Part shown: positions 39,201-48,930 of the stretch, piece after piece
Numbering within the stretch: the first letter of the stretch is position 1
Layout of the letters: each line of letters opens with the position of its first letter
Assembly: GCF_910591885.1 (NCBI RefSeq)
Contig: NC_063283.1
Coordinates: 4,387,001 to 4,451,000, forward strand
Length of the DNA: 64,000 nt
Direction: 5' to 3'
Origin: Bombus terrestris
Taxonomy: Eukaryota > Arthropoda > Insecta > Hymenoptera > Apidae
The notes under the pieces: generated by a model
What the model was told of the DNA's origin: nothing
Databases searched by the model: none
The model's input: only the letters and a program-made list of their open reading frames with translations
Translations under genes and position numbers: made by a program

Positions 39201-40926
39201 CTTTCGCGCGGTTATACATGGCTACGTAGAAATCGTTGATACATTCGTCGGAACAGATGATTCGCCACGTTCGGCGCATGACACGATTCGGAGATACCTA
39301 ATTCAAACTCGCATCAATTCGTAGAACACAACCGGATGACCGCGCATTTTTCTCACTACTGGGAGTCTGCCGACTTGATTTTCGGTAGGTCGTAAACGAT
39401 TGTGCATGTGCGTAGAAAGGAAGTAACGATACGGCAGGATGCAGACGACAGATAGAGACACCCGGTATAATCTCGCTTCGCAGATAAAGTCATCCCCGTA
39501 TCGCGCGGTCCTTCCTGTTGATTCGCTTAGGCCGTGAGATGCACGCGCTAACTCGTGCCCGGAGTTGTTCCTGAGCTTGTGATCACGCGCAACCGCGACC
39601 TGTTCCGCTCTCTTTATGTAGATTTTCGAGACTGATTGAAAATTTGATGGATGATTTGTAGGCAGCCTGGCGGGCGAAGATCTATCTCTCGAAGAGGCCA
39701 CGGAGGACGATGAGACGGCTACCTCGACCGGCAGGGATCATCGGCACCACCATCACCAAGAGTCTCAGGAACAGGGCACGCCTGGAGCTCCACCCTCCAC
39801 TAGTCCACCGCGTCATCATCAGGCTCAAGAGGACGCGGACCGTTGCAACGTGTTACAAGGCGGAGTGATACTCTACTCTTCCCCTCATTCCACGTCTTCG
39901 GTGTCTTCAGCACCAGCGTCGAGCGTTAACATCTGCAACGTACCAACGTTGACGTACCGTGGCGTCTTCACCACCACCTGTACGCAATCCTCGCCGCTAA
40001 ACACTCTTCAGAATCAGCAGCAGCCACCCCAACAGCAACAGCAGCAGCAGCAACAACCAACCGGTCAGGAGCTCTGGGGTCCGTTAACCTCCCCGACCTT
40101 GACTTTGACAAATTCACCCTTCCTACATTCTACCCTTCACCCAGCCCCGTACGGTGGAGAGACCGTCGAACTTTTACCGGTCGAATCGAAGCCACCCCCA
40201 CCACCAGGCTACCACGATACACCAACCACTACTCCCGCGGCGTGGTTAACGACGCACGATGACCCTTACGATCCGAATCTCCTGTCCCATCATCATCCCC
40301 ATCACCACCATCAAGAGACGACGCTGAAGCAAGAACCCACGGGCGGCTACCCACCAGCCGTCCAACAGCAACAACAACAGCAGCAACCTCAACCCACTCA
40401 ACAGCAGCAGCAACAAGCACCACCATCGGCTGGTACAACGGGAGTCCAGCTAGCGGAATACAACCCCAGCACGTCGAAGGGGCACGAGATTCTCTCGCAA
40501 GTTTACCAGCAGAGTGCTCTGCCGCTCAGGCTGGTCCCGGTGAAGCCGCGAAAGTATCCGAATCGACCGAGTAAAACGCCGGTGCACGAGCGACCGTACG
40601 CTTGCCCCGTGGACGGCTGCGATCGCAGGTTCTCTCGCAGCGACGAGCTCACCCGGCACATCCGCATCCACACCGGCCAGAAACCGTTCCAGTGTCGCAT
40701 CTGTATGCGCTCCTTCTCGAGGAGCGATCACTTAACCACTCACGTGAGAACCCACACCGGCGAGAAGCCGTTCTGCTGTGATCAATGCGGCCGAAAATTC
40801 GCGAGGAGCGACGAGAAGAAACGGCACGCGAAAGTTCACTTGAAACAGAGGCTGAAGCGCGAAGCCACCCACGCCACCGCTAGAAATCACCCTCAGAGCC
40901 ACGCTTCTCCACCGTGCAATCAGTAA
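9226..40926 (+). CDS. Egr: Egr/stripe zinc-finger transcription factor, isoform A (upstream first exon)
   Basis: Early growth response/stripe family nuclear transcription factor that binds GCG-rich sites. Coding exons are 9226-9649 and 39662-40926, giving 562 aa. The start is the first ATG of the exon, with A-rich Kozak context (AAAAGATG). The donor at 9650 (TTCAG/gtaacg) splits a Gly codon after its first base, and the acceptor ending at 39661 restores the frame. Residues 1-141 begin MLALAMRREH and carry long poly-Gln (DNA 9439-9503) and poly-His tracts plus Ala and Pro runs. The common part ends with three C2H2 fingers. The intron is about 30 kb and contains the isoform B promoter and first exon. 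Homologues are activity-induced immediate-early genes in bee brain, and in flies stripe specifies tendon cells. The joining of exons 30 kb apart is inferred from matched phase and composition; transcript data would settle it. Confidence 0.88.
9439..9503 (+). repeat. Egr: Coding CAG/CAA repeat (poly-Gln, with one His)
   Basis: An in-frame run of mixed CAG and CAA codons in isoform A, followed at once by His codons (CAT/CAC). Mixing of synonymous codons suggests a selected low-complexity tract more than a freshly expanded pure microsatellite. Length polymorphism is likely. Confidence 0.9.
12170..12420. promoter_or_regulatory. Candidate conserved regulatory element in Egr intron
   Basis: A block of balanced, non-repetitive sequence with TAAT-type homeodomain cores (ATTAATGA near 12285) and GC-rich spacers stands out from the AT-rich intron. 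No open frame explains it. This is an impression from composition only. Confidence 0.25.
14090..14560. repeat. Four copies of a CCAGTCAAAATGACTGG-like palindromic motif
   Basis: Copies lie at 14110-14126, 14290-14305, 14458-14473 and 14534-14550. The second contains a perfect inverted repeat, CAGTCA-AAA-TGACTG. The first and third also share flanks on both sides: a CGCTAG-AT-ACCAC-like stretch before, and TTxTACAATTTT followed by TTTAAAATT after. They look like diverged copies of one short element. Confidence 0.65.
18220..18272 (+). repeat. (AAT)n microsatellite
   Basis: About 17 uninterrupted AAT/TAA units in the Egr intron. Confidence 0.97.
20864..21300 (+). repeat. Degenerate tandem repeat, about 4 copies of 110-130 bp
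   Basis: A core reading roughly CGATTTTxxCGAATTACAAGG begins at 20864, 20994, 21109 and 21220. Each copy is followed by a diverged CTTAGCTTATTC-type segment and an ACAATATTCTTC-type segment. Copies 3 and 4 are the most alike. A further diverged single copy lies at about 32860-32930. No coding potential. Confidence 0.8.
22516..22698. repeat. Foldback element with roughly 50-nt inverted arms
   Basis: Arm 1 (22516-22565) and the reverse complement of arm 2 (22651-22698) match through a 14-base outer block (CTTATACCTCGAAT), a diverged middle, and an inner block of about 22 bases with one mismatch ending in ATCTTTTTAT. The loop is about 85 bases and contains TACAGTGGCTAGAAAAAG, which resembles termini of Tc1/mariner-like elements. 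It is either a small foldback transposon remnant or a hairpin-forming transcript. Confidence 0.7.
26191..26256 (+). repeat. Short tandem repeat around GTGAATAGC
   Basis: The unit ATGTGAATAGCTTGGGACGA recurs two to three times with small changes (26199 onward, then GATGTGAATAGC, then TGAATAGCTTGGGATGA). This is a local duplication in the Egr intron. Confidence 0.7.
28131..28192 (+). repeat. (CT)n microsatellite, interrupted
   Basis: CT-rich run with CTTCGTCT interruptions. Confidence 0.9.
31750..32200. promoter_or_regulatory. CpG-rich island in Egr intron
   Basis: A sharp block of CpG-rich DNA inside the AT-rich intron. Open frames run through it on both strands (about 31649-32257 and 31771-32292), but their Arg/Ala/Cys-rich translations look like composition artefacts. 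It may be an enhancer or the start of an unannotated transcript. Confidence 0.35.
34380..34860. promoter_or_regulatory. CpG-rich island with two NRF-1-like sites
   Basis: TGCGCGTGCGCA (34552-34563) and CGCGCGTGCGCC (34566-34577) resemble the NRF-1/EWG consensus with G in place of the central A. The block is otherwise CpG-rich with no credible protein frame. It lies about 1.4 kb upstream of the isoform B promoter elements. Confidence 0.35.
34958..35340 (+). repeat. Degenerate tandem repeat, about 3 copies of 145-155 bp
   Basis: Copies start with GTTTGAT at 34958, 35112 and 35255. Shared landmarks in order are GATTGAT/GAATATA, CGTTCxxTGCTACA, GAATxACATT and AGATAAGGAAAAC. The last copy is truncated. 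It lies just upstream of the isoform B promoter region. Confidence 0.75.
35884..36250 (+). promoter_or_regulatory. Egr: Egr isoform B promoter: CRE half-sites, CArG box, TATA, initiator
   Basis: Two CTACGTCAC sequences (about 35881-35905) contain CRE half-sites. CCAAATATGG at 36181-36190 is a perfect CArG box (SRF site), and its reverse strand continues GGAAG, an ETS core as in ternary-complex SREs. CATAAAA (36211-36217) lies about 33 bases before a TCAGTT initiator (A at 36244), normal TATA-to-start spacing. A second TATA-like CTATATAC is at 36103. SRE and CRE control is the known arrangement of vertebrate EGR1 promoters. The leader would be about 1.4 kb, ending at 37646. Confidence 0.65.
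36251..37646 (+). other. Egr: Predicted 5' UTR of Egr isoform B
   Basis: A CpG-rich leader with GA-rich, GT-rich and CG-repeat stretches. Several open frames on both strands (for example about 36672-37373, minus) encode Arg/Ser/Thr low complexity and are treated as artefacts. Upstream ATGs suggest regulated translation. Splicing inside the leader cannot be excluded. Confidence 0.5.
37647..40926 (+). CDS. Egr: Egr/stripe zinc-finger transcription factor, isoform B (downstream first exon)
   Basis: Same gene, alternative first coding exon. Exons are 37647-38271 and 39662-40926, giving 629 aa. The frame is open upstream to about 37476 but without an ATG, so I chose the first ATG (MTMDGMEVVG). 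The donor at 38272 (TTTCAG/gtacct) has the same phase 1 as isoform A. Residues 1-208 are rich in Thr, Ser and His, with His runs near DNA 37732-37752 and 37990-38015. The shared region contains Gln tracts, a conserved-looking NICNVPTLTYRGVFTTT segment that may correspond to the short aromatic/Gly motif in vertebrate EGR N-termini, and the linker PRKYPNRPSKTPVHERPY leading into the fingers, nearly identical to vertebrate EGR proteins. The CArG/CRE promoter near 36.2 kb is positioned to drive this form. Confidence 0.93.
39662..40926 (+). other. Egr: Common last coding exon of Egr
   Basis: Encodes 421 residues shared by both isoforms. The acceptor TTTGTAG ends at 39661. It opens with an acidic segment (LEEATEDDET), then a His/Gln-rich stretch, Gln tracts (about 40015-40056 and 40364-40413), Pro-rich linkers, and the DNA-binding domain near the C-terminus. 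The stop is TAA at 40924-40926. There is no intron inside the finger region. Confidence 0.95.
40597..40839 (+). other. Egr: EGR DNA-binding domain: three tandem C2H2 zinc fingers
   Basis: Finger 1 is CX4CX12HX3H with recognition helix RSDELTR. Fingers 2 and 3 are CX2CX12HX3H with helices RSDHLTT and RSDEKKR. The linkers are TGQKPF and TGEKPF. All zinc ligands are intact. In the EGR family these helices contact 5'-GCGTGGGCG-3'. The preceding basic linker and the following HLKQRLKR tail are also typical of the family. Confidence 0.98.
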
Positions 40927-41364
40927 GAAGAGTTTGAACGAACTGTGTCGCAGAATCAATCCACATTTTTCATACGACGATCGATGTCGATCGATCGTCG
41001 ACACCGTCGATCTCCACGCTCATTCCTTTAATCTTGTCAATCATGCTCGTGCACGACGCAGCTTTTTCACCTTGCCAGGCGACGAGGAAACGACGGAGAC
41101 CTTTAGGCGGAACAGACTGCCGTCACCGACTGATCCGTCATCGATCCGTCGTCGGCACCGTCAGCGATCGACGAGTGGGGCTCGACTTTAAAGGATTGGC
41201 CTCGCGACCGAATCGACAAGCATTTTTGGCGGTATAACGAAGCGTGATACCGAGCCTCTCGGATAATAGTACGTAAGGAACAATCGCGGCGGATTTTCAT
41301 AAAATCTTTGTAAATAATCGTGGATAATTTTTAATCGGGACTAGAATTTCAAAGCGGTATGTAA

Positions 41365-41370
41365 AATAAA
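41365..41370 (+). terminator. Egr: Proximal poly(A) signal of Egr (candidate)
   Basis: AATAAA about 440 bases after the stop codon. A distal AATAAA occurs at 43417. Confidence 0.4.
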
Positions 41371-43102
41371 TGTCCGGTGTGATCGGTCCCGACGATGGGC
41401 TCGTCGCGTCTTACAGAACGGATCGATTCGAAGCTTTTCTCCTGATCTCGACGAGGAAATACGAACATTGCGTTAAATATATATATATATATTAGACTCC
41501 GGCGGTTTTCCTTCGAGCTCTCATCTCAGTTTATTTCTTTCACTCCCGTCCCCTTTTGCCTACGGTTAATACGTTGCATAAGGAAGAGAAGAAAATTGAA
41601 AGTTTACTACGTCAAGTTGCATTTAGAAGGAGTAAGAACGAATACGAGTGAAAAATCTAGCTTTACCAAGAGGTACTGTTTCCTCGACAATTGTCAGTAT
41701 CGGAATGCTCGTGCTTTTAGCGGTAAACGGGAAGAACGGGAGAGAAAGAAAAAGAGAAGAAGAAAGTCAGGGAGGATATTCGAAGCGAGCGACGCGTCGA
41801 AGATCGTTATTTACGACGGTTGCGTTTTATACCCTTGTTTGCGATCGAGAACGAGATGCAGATGCGAAAATCGACGTTAACCGCGCGTAGATACGTACGC
41901 GAAATATTCCGATGTCACGAAATATACTGCAGCCAGGTTCTCCGACGAATCGCGTAGAATCGATACCGCCCGCAGCTTCCGGGAATCAGGGAGGAATTTA
42001 CCGAAGGAGAAGAGAAGAGAGAAAGAGACGGCGCACTCTCGATCGCATGCAAACGAGCGCGTGAAAAAAAAAATTGCCATGCGCGAGCGCGCTTCTTGAA
42101 ACGATCAGGGGATCGCGTATCAACTTTTCCCAGCTCTCTCATGATCGGAACCGGTCGATGTTTTTCGATCCTTTTACCCGAGTGTTCGTTCCTTCGGCCA
42201 ATAATCGTGCAATTTTCGAATCGTGCCCGATTCCACAAATGTTTTCAGGATGTTTTCTAAGTATTTTTATAAATTACAACACTCGACGAATGAAAAAGAA
42301 AAAAGAGAATGAAAATGTAGTTCGATATCTATTACGATCGGTATCGCGATTCTATGAGAGGGCATAGACCCTGACACGTTTGCAAGATGCGACCGACACC
42401 GACGGACGATCGGTATTACATACACACACACTACTTTGCGTCCTCGAACCTCGTGTCTTTCAATCATACAATCGTAATAATCGCTTCTTACATATTTGTT
42501 ATCGTCCTCTACCTCTGAAACTCGTTCACTCGTTCCTACGACACCCTTCGTGCCCCGGACACGCTAAATCTCGGACTTTTTCCGTGTCCTAGGGAACTCT
42601 CTTGCCACTCCTTGCTACCCGTTTTCCCCTTGAAAATTCCTTTCAGCGTTAGAAGTCACTTCGTAGACTCCCTTAAGCTTCTTGGAAGTTAAATACCAGA
42701 CGCGTCACCCTTCCCCTTGTGAATTAACCCTCTTTTAACCGCCAACAAACCCCAAACGAGTAAACTGTAATTAATCGCGATCATCGTTGTTGAACGGGAG
42801 TTTTCCTTTGTAAATATGTATATAACGTGTTATACATATGTACACATAGGTTACATCTAATCGAATCGTGCCGACAAACAGAGAGAGAAACCCGTAAAAT
42901 CTTTCACTTTCCTCCTTTTAATCTTGCCGCCCTACTTTCCCCTCCTTTCCTCTCGTCCTCTTCCCGCCCCTCCCCCTCCCCCGCCACTCCATCGTGATCG
43001 TTTACGTGTATAAAATATGAGTTTTAGCGGCGATTAATATTATGTATATGTTGCTCTATTTATTAACAAAAAAGCAAAGTCTCACTCCCTAGTTACATGT
43101 AT

Positions 43103-43169
43103 CTATATTATATATATATGATATATATAATATATATATGAACAGAGGAGATATATATATATATATATT
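43103..43169. repeat. (TA)n-rich microsatellite
   Basis: Interrupted runs of TA dinucleotides near the end of the presumed Egr 3' UTR. Confidence 0.9.
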
Positions 43170-43430
43170 GTTAAAATTAAAGGATTATTTTTATTATGAT
43201 TATTATATTATAATTATATTAAATAACAGTTATAATTAATAACGAAACGCGCGGCAACGCGTACAGCTTTTATGGATCCCAAGCGTTCTTACGCGCTCTC
43301 TACCTACTTCAACGATGGTTGCACCGACGCGTATGCGATATTATCCGCTATTGTTCTAGATAGATCGGAAAATATGTAGGCAGAGGAGCGTATAACGCGC
43401 ACGCGCGTTCTCGTGAAATAAAAAAGCAGA

Positions 43431-43462
<32 letters not shown>
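43431..43462 (+). repeat. (GA)n microsatellite
   Basis: A GA dinucleotide run, followed by TGTG/TGTA-rich sequence to about 43520. Confidence 0.95.
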
Positions 43463-43529
43463 TTATGCCTGTGTCTGTTGCCTGTATGTGTGTATGCGTG
43501 TATAAATGTGTACGTGTGTGAAAGAGAAC

Positions 43530-46500
43530 GAGAAAGAGAAACATTTAATGTTGTTAATGGAAGAAACGAAGATAATGAGAAAAGAGGAATAGAGAGGACA
43601 ATTTTTTTACGAACGATAATTACACTATAATTGGATAAATTATGTGTAACTATTCCACAATATGGTGCTCCGTGTGTGCAATGCACAGAAAAGAATCTCT
43701 CGACTACCTGTATATTTGTGTTGTAATCATCGTTGCCGTTTAATCTGGCCGGTTCCCCACGACGATTATTAACAAAAATACAAAGTTAACATTGAACAGC
43801 AACGCCTGGTTGTTCTTATTTCCCCGTGGTACGGCACAAGCTCCTTGAAACGATACGTCGACGCTTGTAATCGTCGACCGCAAGACCCGTTGAAAAGTTT
43901 CGCCTCTTCGTTTTATCACCTTTAAACGCGGATAGCGAGGAACAGAGTTTAAAGCTGAAAGCACGTTCCGTTTTCGATGCTCTCGATATACGTTCGACTC
44001 TTTCGAGGCTTTCGATATATTAGAGTTTATATTTCGAGTTTATCGGGGTTCGCGATCTGTGAAAGCTATAACGCTATAAATCGTTCGAAACGCATATTTA
44101 TAATATGTTCATGAACATAATGGTATGCAATAGTGTCGTTTGTCACGTTGAACGATTTCTCGAGTGTCGTTACATCGCCAATTTATTTTTCCCTTTTGCG
44201 CGTTAGCGTCAGGCACATTCATCGACCGCAGACATCTTTATCGATCATCGACAATTACCGAATAGGGCATCGACGATCAAGGATGTCGATACAGCGAACC
44301 GCATCCTACGCGACCGAACTATTGTTCCTCCGAGGTGTGCGTTCAAAAGGCAGCCACCTAGAGATTAATAAGGACCGGTCCCCGTTGCAACGAGACTAGT
44401 CGATCTCGATGAAACGCCGCTCCGTTGTGTCGTGTTTTCCATGCAACCTTTCACCATAAACACGCGGTTGGCGCCTAAACCGATTGCACTTTCCGACTAA
44501 CGCTTATCTCGATTTTTCGCTACAGCGCGATACGAATCACGAACAACTGGCAATTAGTAGTGGTCGCGCGTGCCAATTTTTCTCTACCTCCATCGTCGAT
44601 AGATTCTTTATCGATCGGCCATTGATCGAAGCCAGTTCAACTCCCCGTCCGGTTCACTGTTGAAATTTCGTTCAGGATCGAGTTCCTTTTATGAGTTTCT
44701 TAAAGAGAGAATTATTGTTGCTTGGTTTTCCAAACTCGAGAGGAACGACCAGGTGAAAACGCGTGATCGAAATCTGGTACATATGGTAGAATATGTAATA
44801 CAACACTGCGCGTAATACAACGTCGCGTGAAGTTGTAAGATAAAAATTTCCAGGAAGAGAGAAAAAACGGTTTCAAGGTATGGTATGCTAAAACACGTCG
44901 GAATAAAAAATTCGTCTCGTTTGTTGCCCGGGGCGACGTTGTCTCTTCCAAAAAAGGTAATCCATATGATTCAGAGGAGCCGAGAAAGACGACACGCCGG
45001 TTTGTGCTACCGGTCACGACGAAACCGTCCCGTAATATCGTTTCCGTAATCGGCTAATTAACGGAAAACGATGATGTCTTCCAGAAGTGGATAGGTTTCT
45101 CTACCAGCGGTGGCAGCCAGCGTCTCGACGTTCAACAGGAGAGGGTCCACGTCATCGATTCTTCGCGCTCGGACGAACGAAGTTTTGGCCGGCTCGCTGG
45201 CTCTCGCGTGTAGAGAACGTGCAATGGCCACTACATAGGTGTATGCACACCTATATAGGAGAGACAGTGCAAGAAGTGGGCAGGAGTGAGGCTGTGAGAG
45301 CACGTCTATAAATAGGACCAAGATCGAGATGAGGCCTCCTCTGCACTTCGTGATACCTTCTATCCTTCTCCCACCGTCATTCTCCATCTTGTTTCCATCC
45401 ACTCTTCCTCTACCCAACGTTCTTTTTCACGACTCTTTAACCATCCTTCTCCCACCAACATACTCGTCCTATCTCCTTCTCGTTCTTCGCGATCCCTGTC
45501 TCCTTTTCGCTCCTTTGTTTTACTCTCTTTCTCGATGGCGCCGTCCTCGTCTCGACGCGAGCTGTTTCCCGCTTTCTCTTTCGATCTTTCCATTTCGCTT
45601 CTACACCGAGCCATCGGATCCGTACATCTCGTTCTCGTCCCGTCTCCGTCTCGCTCCATAACTCCTAAACCATTTCTCCTTCTCCTTCCCTTCTCGGCAC
45701 TAGACATCCCTCCCACTAACGACTGACAAGCACGACGATGCGCTCCTCGCACGACACATAAGGATCGCGTATACGCTGGCGCGCGTGCAGCCGAGCAAAA
45801 AAATTGTCGTAAAATATAGTTCCTCCGTGGATATGCAAGCTCCGGACCGGGCCCTCGAAGAAGAAAAATGCATGTTGGGTCGCGCGACCGGCCGAACGAT
45901 CGAACGATGGGATGAGTCAGGTAACGTGGACTCGCAGCTCCGCGGTTCACCGTAGGTGTTGTTGAAATTTGATTCCCCGCCGTGACACTGCACCGACGCG
46001 ACTTCCGATCATGCGCGCCAGCTTCATCCCCTTACCACTCACCGTGTCTTCCTACATCTATTCGTATCTCGATAAAACGTTCAAGCATTTTATATACTCG
46101 GATAATTTTTCTGCGCTGTATTTCTCGATTTCTTTTCTCTTCATTTTTCTTTATTATTTTCTGATTTATTTCGTTTAGCTTGAAAACGAGATAAAAGGAA
46201 CGAGATATGAAATATGCGATAGGAGAGCAGACACAGGATACGTCGATTTTCCTTAGCCGAGCCAGAGAAAAAGACAGGCAAAACGCGATCACCGAGAAAT
46301 CCAGCGTATTTATCTTCGTCCATCTTTTTCTTTCTTTTCTTTTTTTTCTAATTTCCAGGCCAGCGTCCAGGTTCTTCTCGGCGGACGAGTGGCGCATCGA
46401 CGCGGCAAAACGAGCATTCCGCTTTCATTCGCGCCGCGCAACGATACCCAGTGTGTGTCGCATCGATCTTATAAACCAGCATCAAACGGAGGGCAGCCGA

Positions 46501-48350
46501 ATGAGCGGAGCCGGCCAGCCAGTCAGCCACACCCCGACGCGATTAAACCTGTTGCTGCTTCGCTCGTGGCTCGACTCCATAGACGCGTACTTACACGTAG
46601 GTGTCTGGTTGCGAGTATATGCGGAGATCGGTGTGAAACTTTTCAAAATCGGTCACGGATGCTCTGTAAACGAGTCGATATCTCGTGACGAGTTTGCAGT
46701 CGACGAGTTTCAGGAGACAATTTCTCAATGGGCTCTCGAAGATCAATAAAAGGACTGAGAAACAAAAATATGTACAACGCCTGAAATAATCGAGGTATCG
46801 ATACCGGCAATGATTCTATCACGACCAAATATATGGAAAGAAGATTTATAATGTCGATAGGTTGACACGTTCGGAAAAGCTTGATAAATTCATATGAAAA
46901 AGGCCAATTAACTGGCCGCTCAGGTTATCGGTTTTCTAGATGAAATAATTTATTTGAAGAAATATTTATGTGCTCCTGATCAACAAATCACAGCAACTCT
47001 CTAATCTTTTACGTGTCTTCTATAAATTACATCATATCTACGGTTGTAAGGAGAAATCTGCGTAACTGAAATTGATTTAGCTCAAAGAATATTATCATCT
47101 TTCAATTGCACGATTATAAAAATTTTTGGCTAAGGGATGATCCGGTCAATAGATTGATATAATAATTAAGATAAAAAAGATACAGACGCAAGGAGAGGTT
47201 GTAAAAATCGAAATTACATAGGGAACGTTCTTCTGATTGTTTCCAACGGCGTATATTTTGTTAAAATATCGGTAGACGATGAAAGAAGAAAATTAGTGAC
47301 GACGTTAGATAGAGTTTCAATACAAACAAATGAAAGAATAGCACCATCGATCGGACGAGGCAAAAAGAAAAACAACGCACGTGTAAGAAAAATCGAAGAT
47401 ATAAAAAGCCCAAGGAGAGACTGCCTATTCCTCGCTGCATTTCTGCCACCCCTCCGATCCATATCGCTTACCTTTGACTTACGGTTTTTGCCACTCTCGC
47501 GTTATCCGACGAGATCAATGCAAGAACAGCATATAACGAGGTGGTGAGGTCTCGAATTTCGCGTCTCTGGTAACAGTATGACGCAATTCGGTAAGCCGGC
47601 CGCGAGGGGTGAAACGGCTGTTAGGTGGGCTGGTCAGAAGGACAGAAATTAGGGGGTAAGTTTCTTGTAATAGAACACAACGACACTGTCGGTACTTTTA
47701 ACCTATTAAACGAGTCGTATGTGGAACAGAATCTTGTACAGCCACGGAATTAGAAATTGATTGATACGAATCAACCGATCAATGTTTTTTTTTTTTTTTT
47801 AATTTTCTAACGTATGTTGATATTTAAATATTAAACTTTTAAATATTAAACTCTAATTAAAATATTCTACGAATCGTGACGTTTTAAGTTCTCCGTGAAT
47901 ACATAAACATCCGCAGTCCAGCTACGATTTCAGATCATCTTCAGAACAAAACCCAAACGAGCCAGCACCTATTTCTTTCATTAAAGAAACTCGTTCGGCC
48001 TGTCGTACTTTCACCAATTACATTTCTCGCGTATGCGCCTGCATACCGTGGCTACAAAAGCAATTCGTAGCACACAGTTGTATTTATTACAGCATTTACA
48101 TACCAATCGATTAAGCCTAAGTACATGAAATTTCCTATCATTTACCAATACCTTGCACACGACCGAAACTAATCGACGCTATGAAAATGAAACGTATAAC
48201 CTCGTCCCACGAAAGTACTGCTAAATGATAGAAAATTTGATATACTCGGAACTAATTAATTAACGCGTAAATGACGCAATAAGCTGTGCGGGTACTTTTC
48301 AGATATCCGCTGTACGTCTACATGTATCAACGTTCAACATTCTCCACGAG
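43530..48350. other. Intergenic DNA downstream of Egr
   Basis: No convincing coding exon. The longest open frame (about 45360-45950, minus) is Arg/Glu/Ser-rich low complexity caused by a pyrimidine-rich + strand. The notable element is the CArG/MEF2 cluster at 45235-45315. A poly-T run lies at about 47784-47801. Confidence 0.5.
45235..45315. promoter_or_regulatory. CArG box, MEF2/TATA site and AGGTGT palindrome
   Basis: ATAGGTGT-ATGC-ACACCTAT (45235-45254) is a perfect inverted repeat containing T-box-like half-sites AGGTGT. It overlaps a fully palindromic CArG box, CCTATATAGG (45250-45259). About 46 bases on, CTATAAATAG (45306-45315) fits both the MEF2 consensus and a strong TATA box. A candidate activity-responsive enhancer or promoter 4.3 kb past the Egr stop. 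Confidence 0.4.
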
Positions 48351-48359
48351 TAAAGAATG

Positions 48360-48930
48360 ATCGAAACCAGAGAGAGGTGCAGGGTCGCGCGTACGGCCAG
48401 CATCCGGAGAAGTCCTCGCTGGGGGTTAGGGTCACGTCAACGTAAAAGCAAGGTAGAGAGCCCGTGGAAGCGGCGTATGCGGTGCCGGCGGTGGGGAAGG
48501 GCAAAAAGGTGGAGCGAGAGAGCGAAGGGGGATTCATTGAGGAACGGCACGTGCAGAGGATGGAGCTCGCGACCGCGAGCTCGATGGAACGGTCACGGCA
48601 GGGGGTAGAGGCCGGCGGCTAGAGGGGCAACAACAGGGTTGCCTGGCGACCGTCAGCCAACGGGTTGCCCCTGGCGACTGATTGCGTCACTGCAGCGCCG
48701 TATGACGTCACGCGACGCCACTGCCCTTGACCGCTCGAGTCCGGGGAGAGCGTCCTGACGACCCTCTCTTCCCCTTTTGCCCCTCTGCCCGTCCCTTTCC
48801 TCCCCGCCCCACTCTCAGCCGTCATCCTCCACCCGAGTCGAGGGAACGGAGGAGAAGTTCTGACGCCGTCGTAATCCGGAGGGGTAGAGTTATCCGTGAA
48901 AGGGAGCAAACTCTGCACCACGTATATGCA
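48360..48930. promoter_or_regulatory. CpG island with tandem RFX X-boxes and a CRE
   Basis: Isolated GC-rich block between Egr and PRADC1. GTTGCC-T-GGCGAC (48638-48650) and GTTGCC-CCT-GGCGAC (48664-48678) both fit the RFX X-box (RYYRYY, 1-3 bases, RRNRAC). TTGCGTCA (48682-48689) and a perfect CRE TGACGTCA (48703-48710) follow. No protein frame is credible. It looks like a promoter whose transcript I cannot identify, or an enhancer. Confidence 0.5.

Larger units (their letters stand above)
40927..43430 (+). other. Egr: Predicted 3' UTR of Egr
   Basis: Non-coding sequence follows the stop with increasing AT content. AATAAA signals occur at 41365-41370 and 43417-43422. TA-dinucleotide runs lie at 41476-41493 and 43103-43169. 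UAUUUAUU-type AU-rich sequence near 43057 would suit a rapidly decaying immediate-early mRNA. The end point is inferred. Confidence 0.5.

Noticed and set aside
45301..45340. A protein-coding gene starting from the TATA box at 45307
   Set aside because: No downstream frame is convincing; the site is kept only as a regulatory candidate.
45360..45950. 196-codon minus-strand open frame
   Set aside because: Arg/Glu/Lys-rich low complexity produced by a C+T-rich + strand; no recognisable domain.
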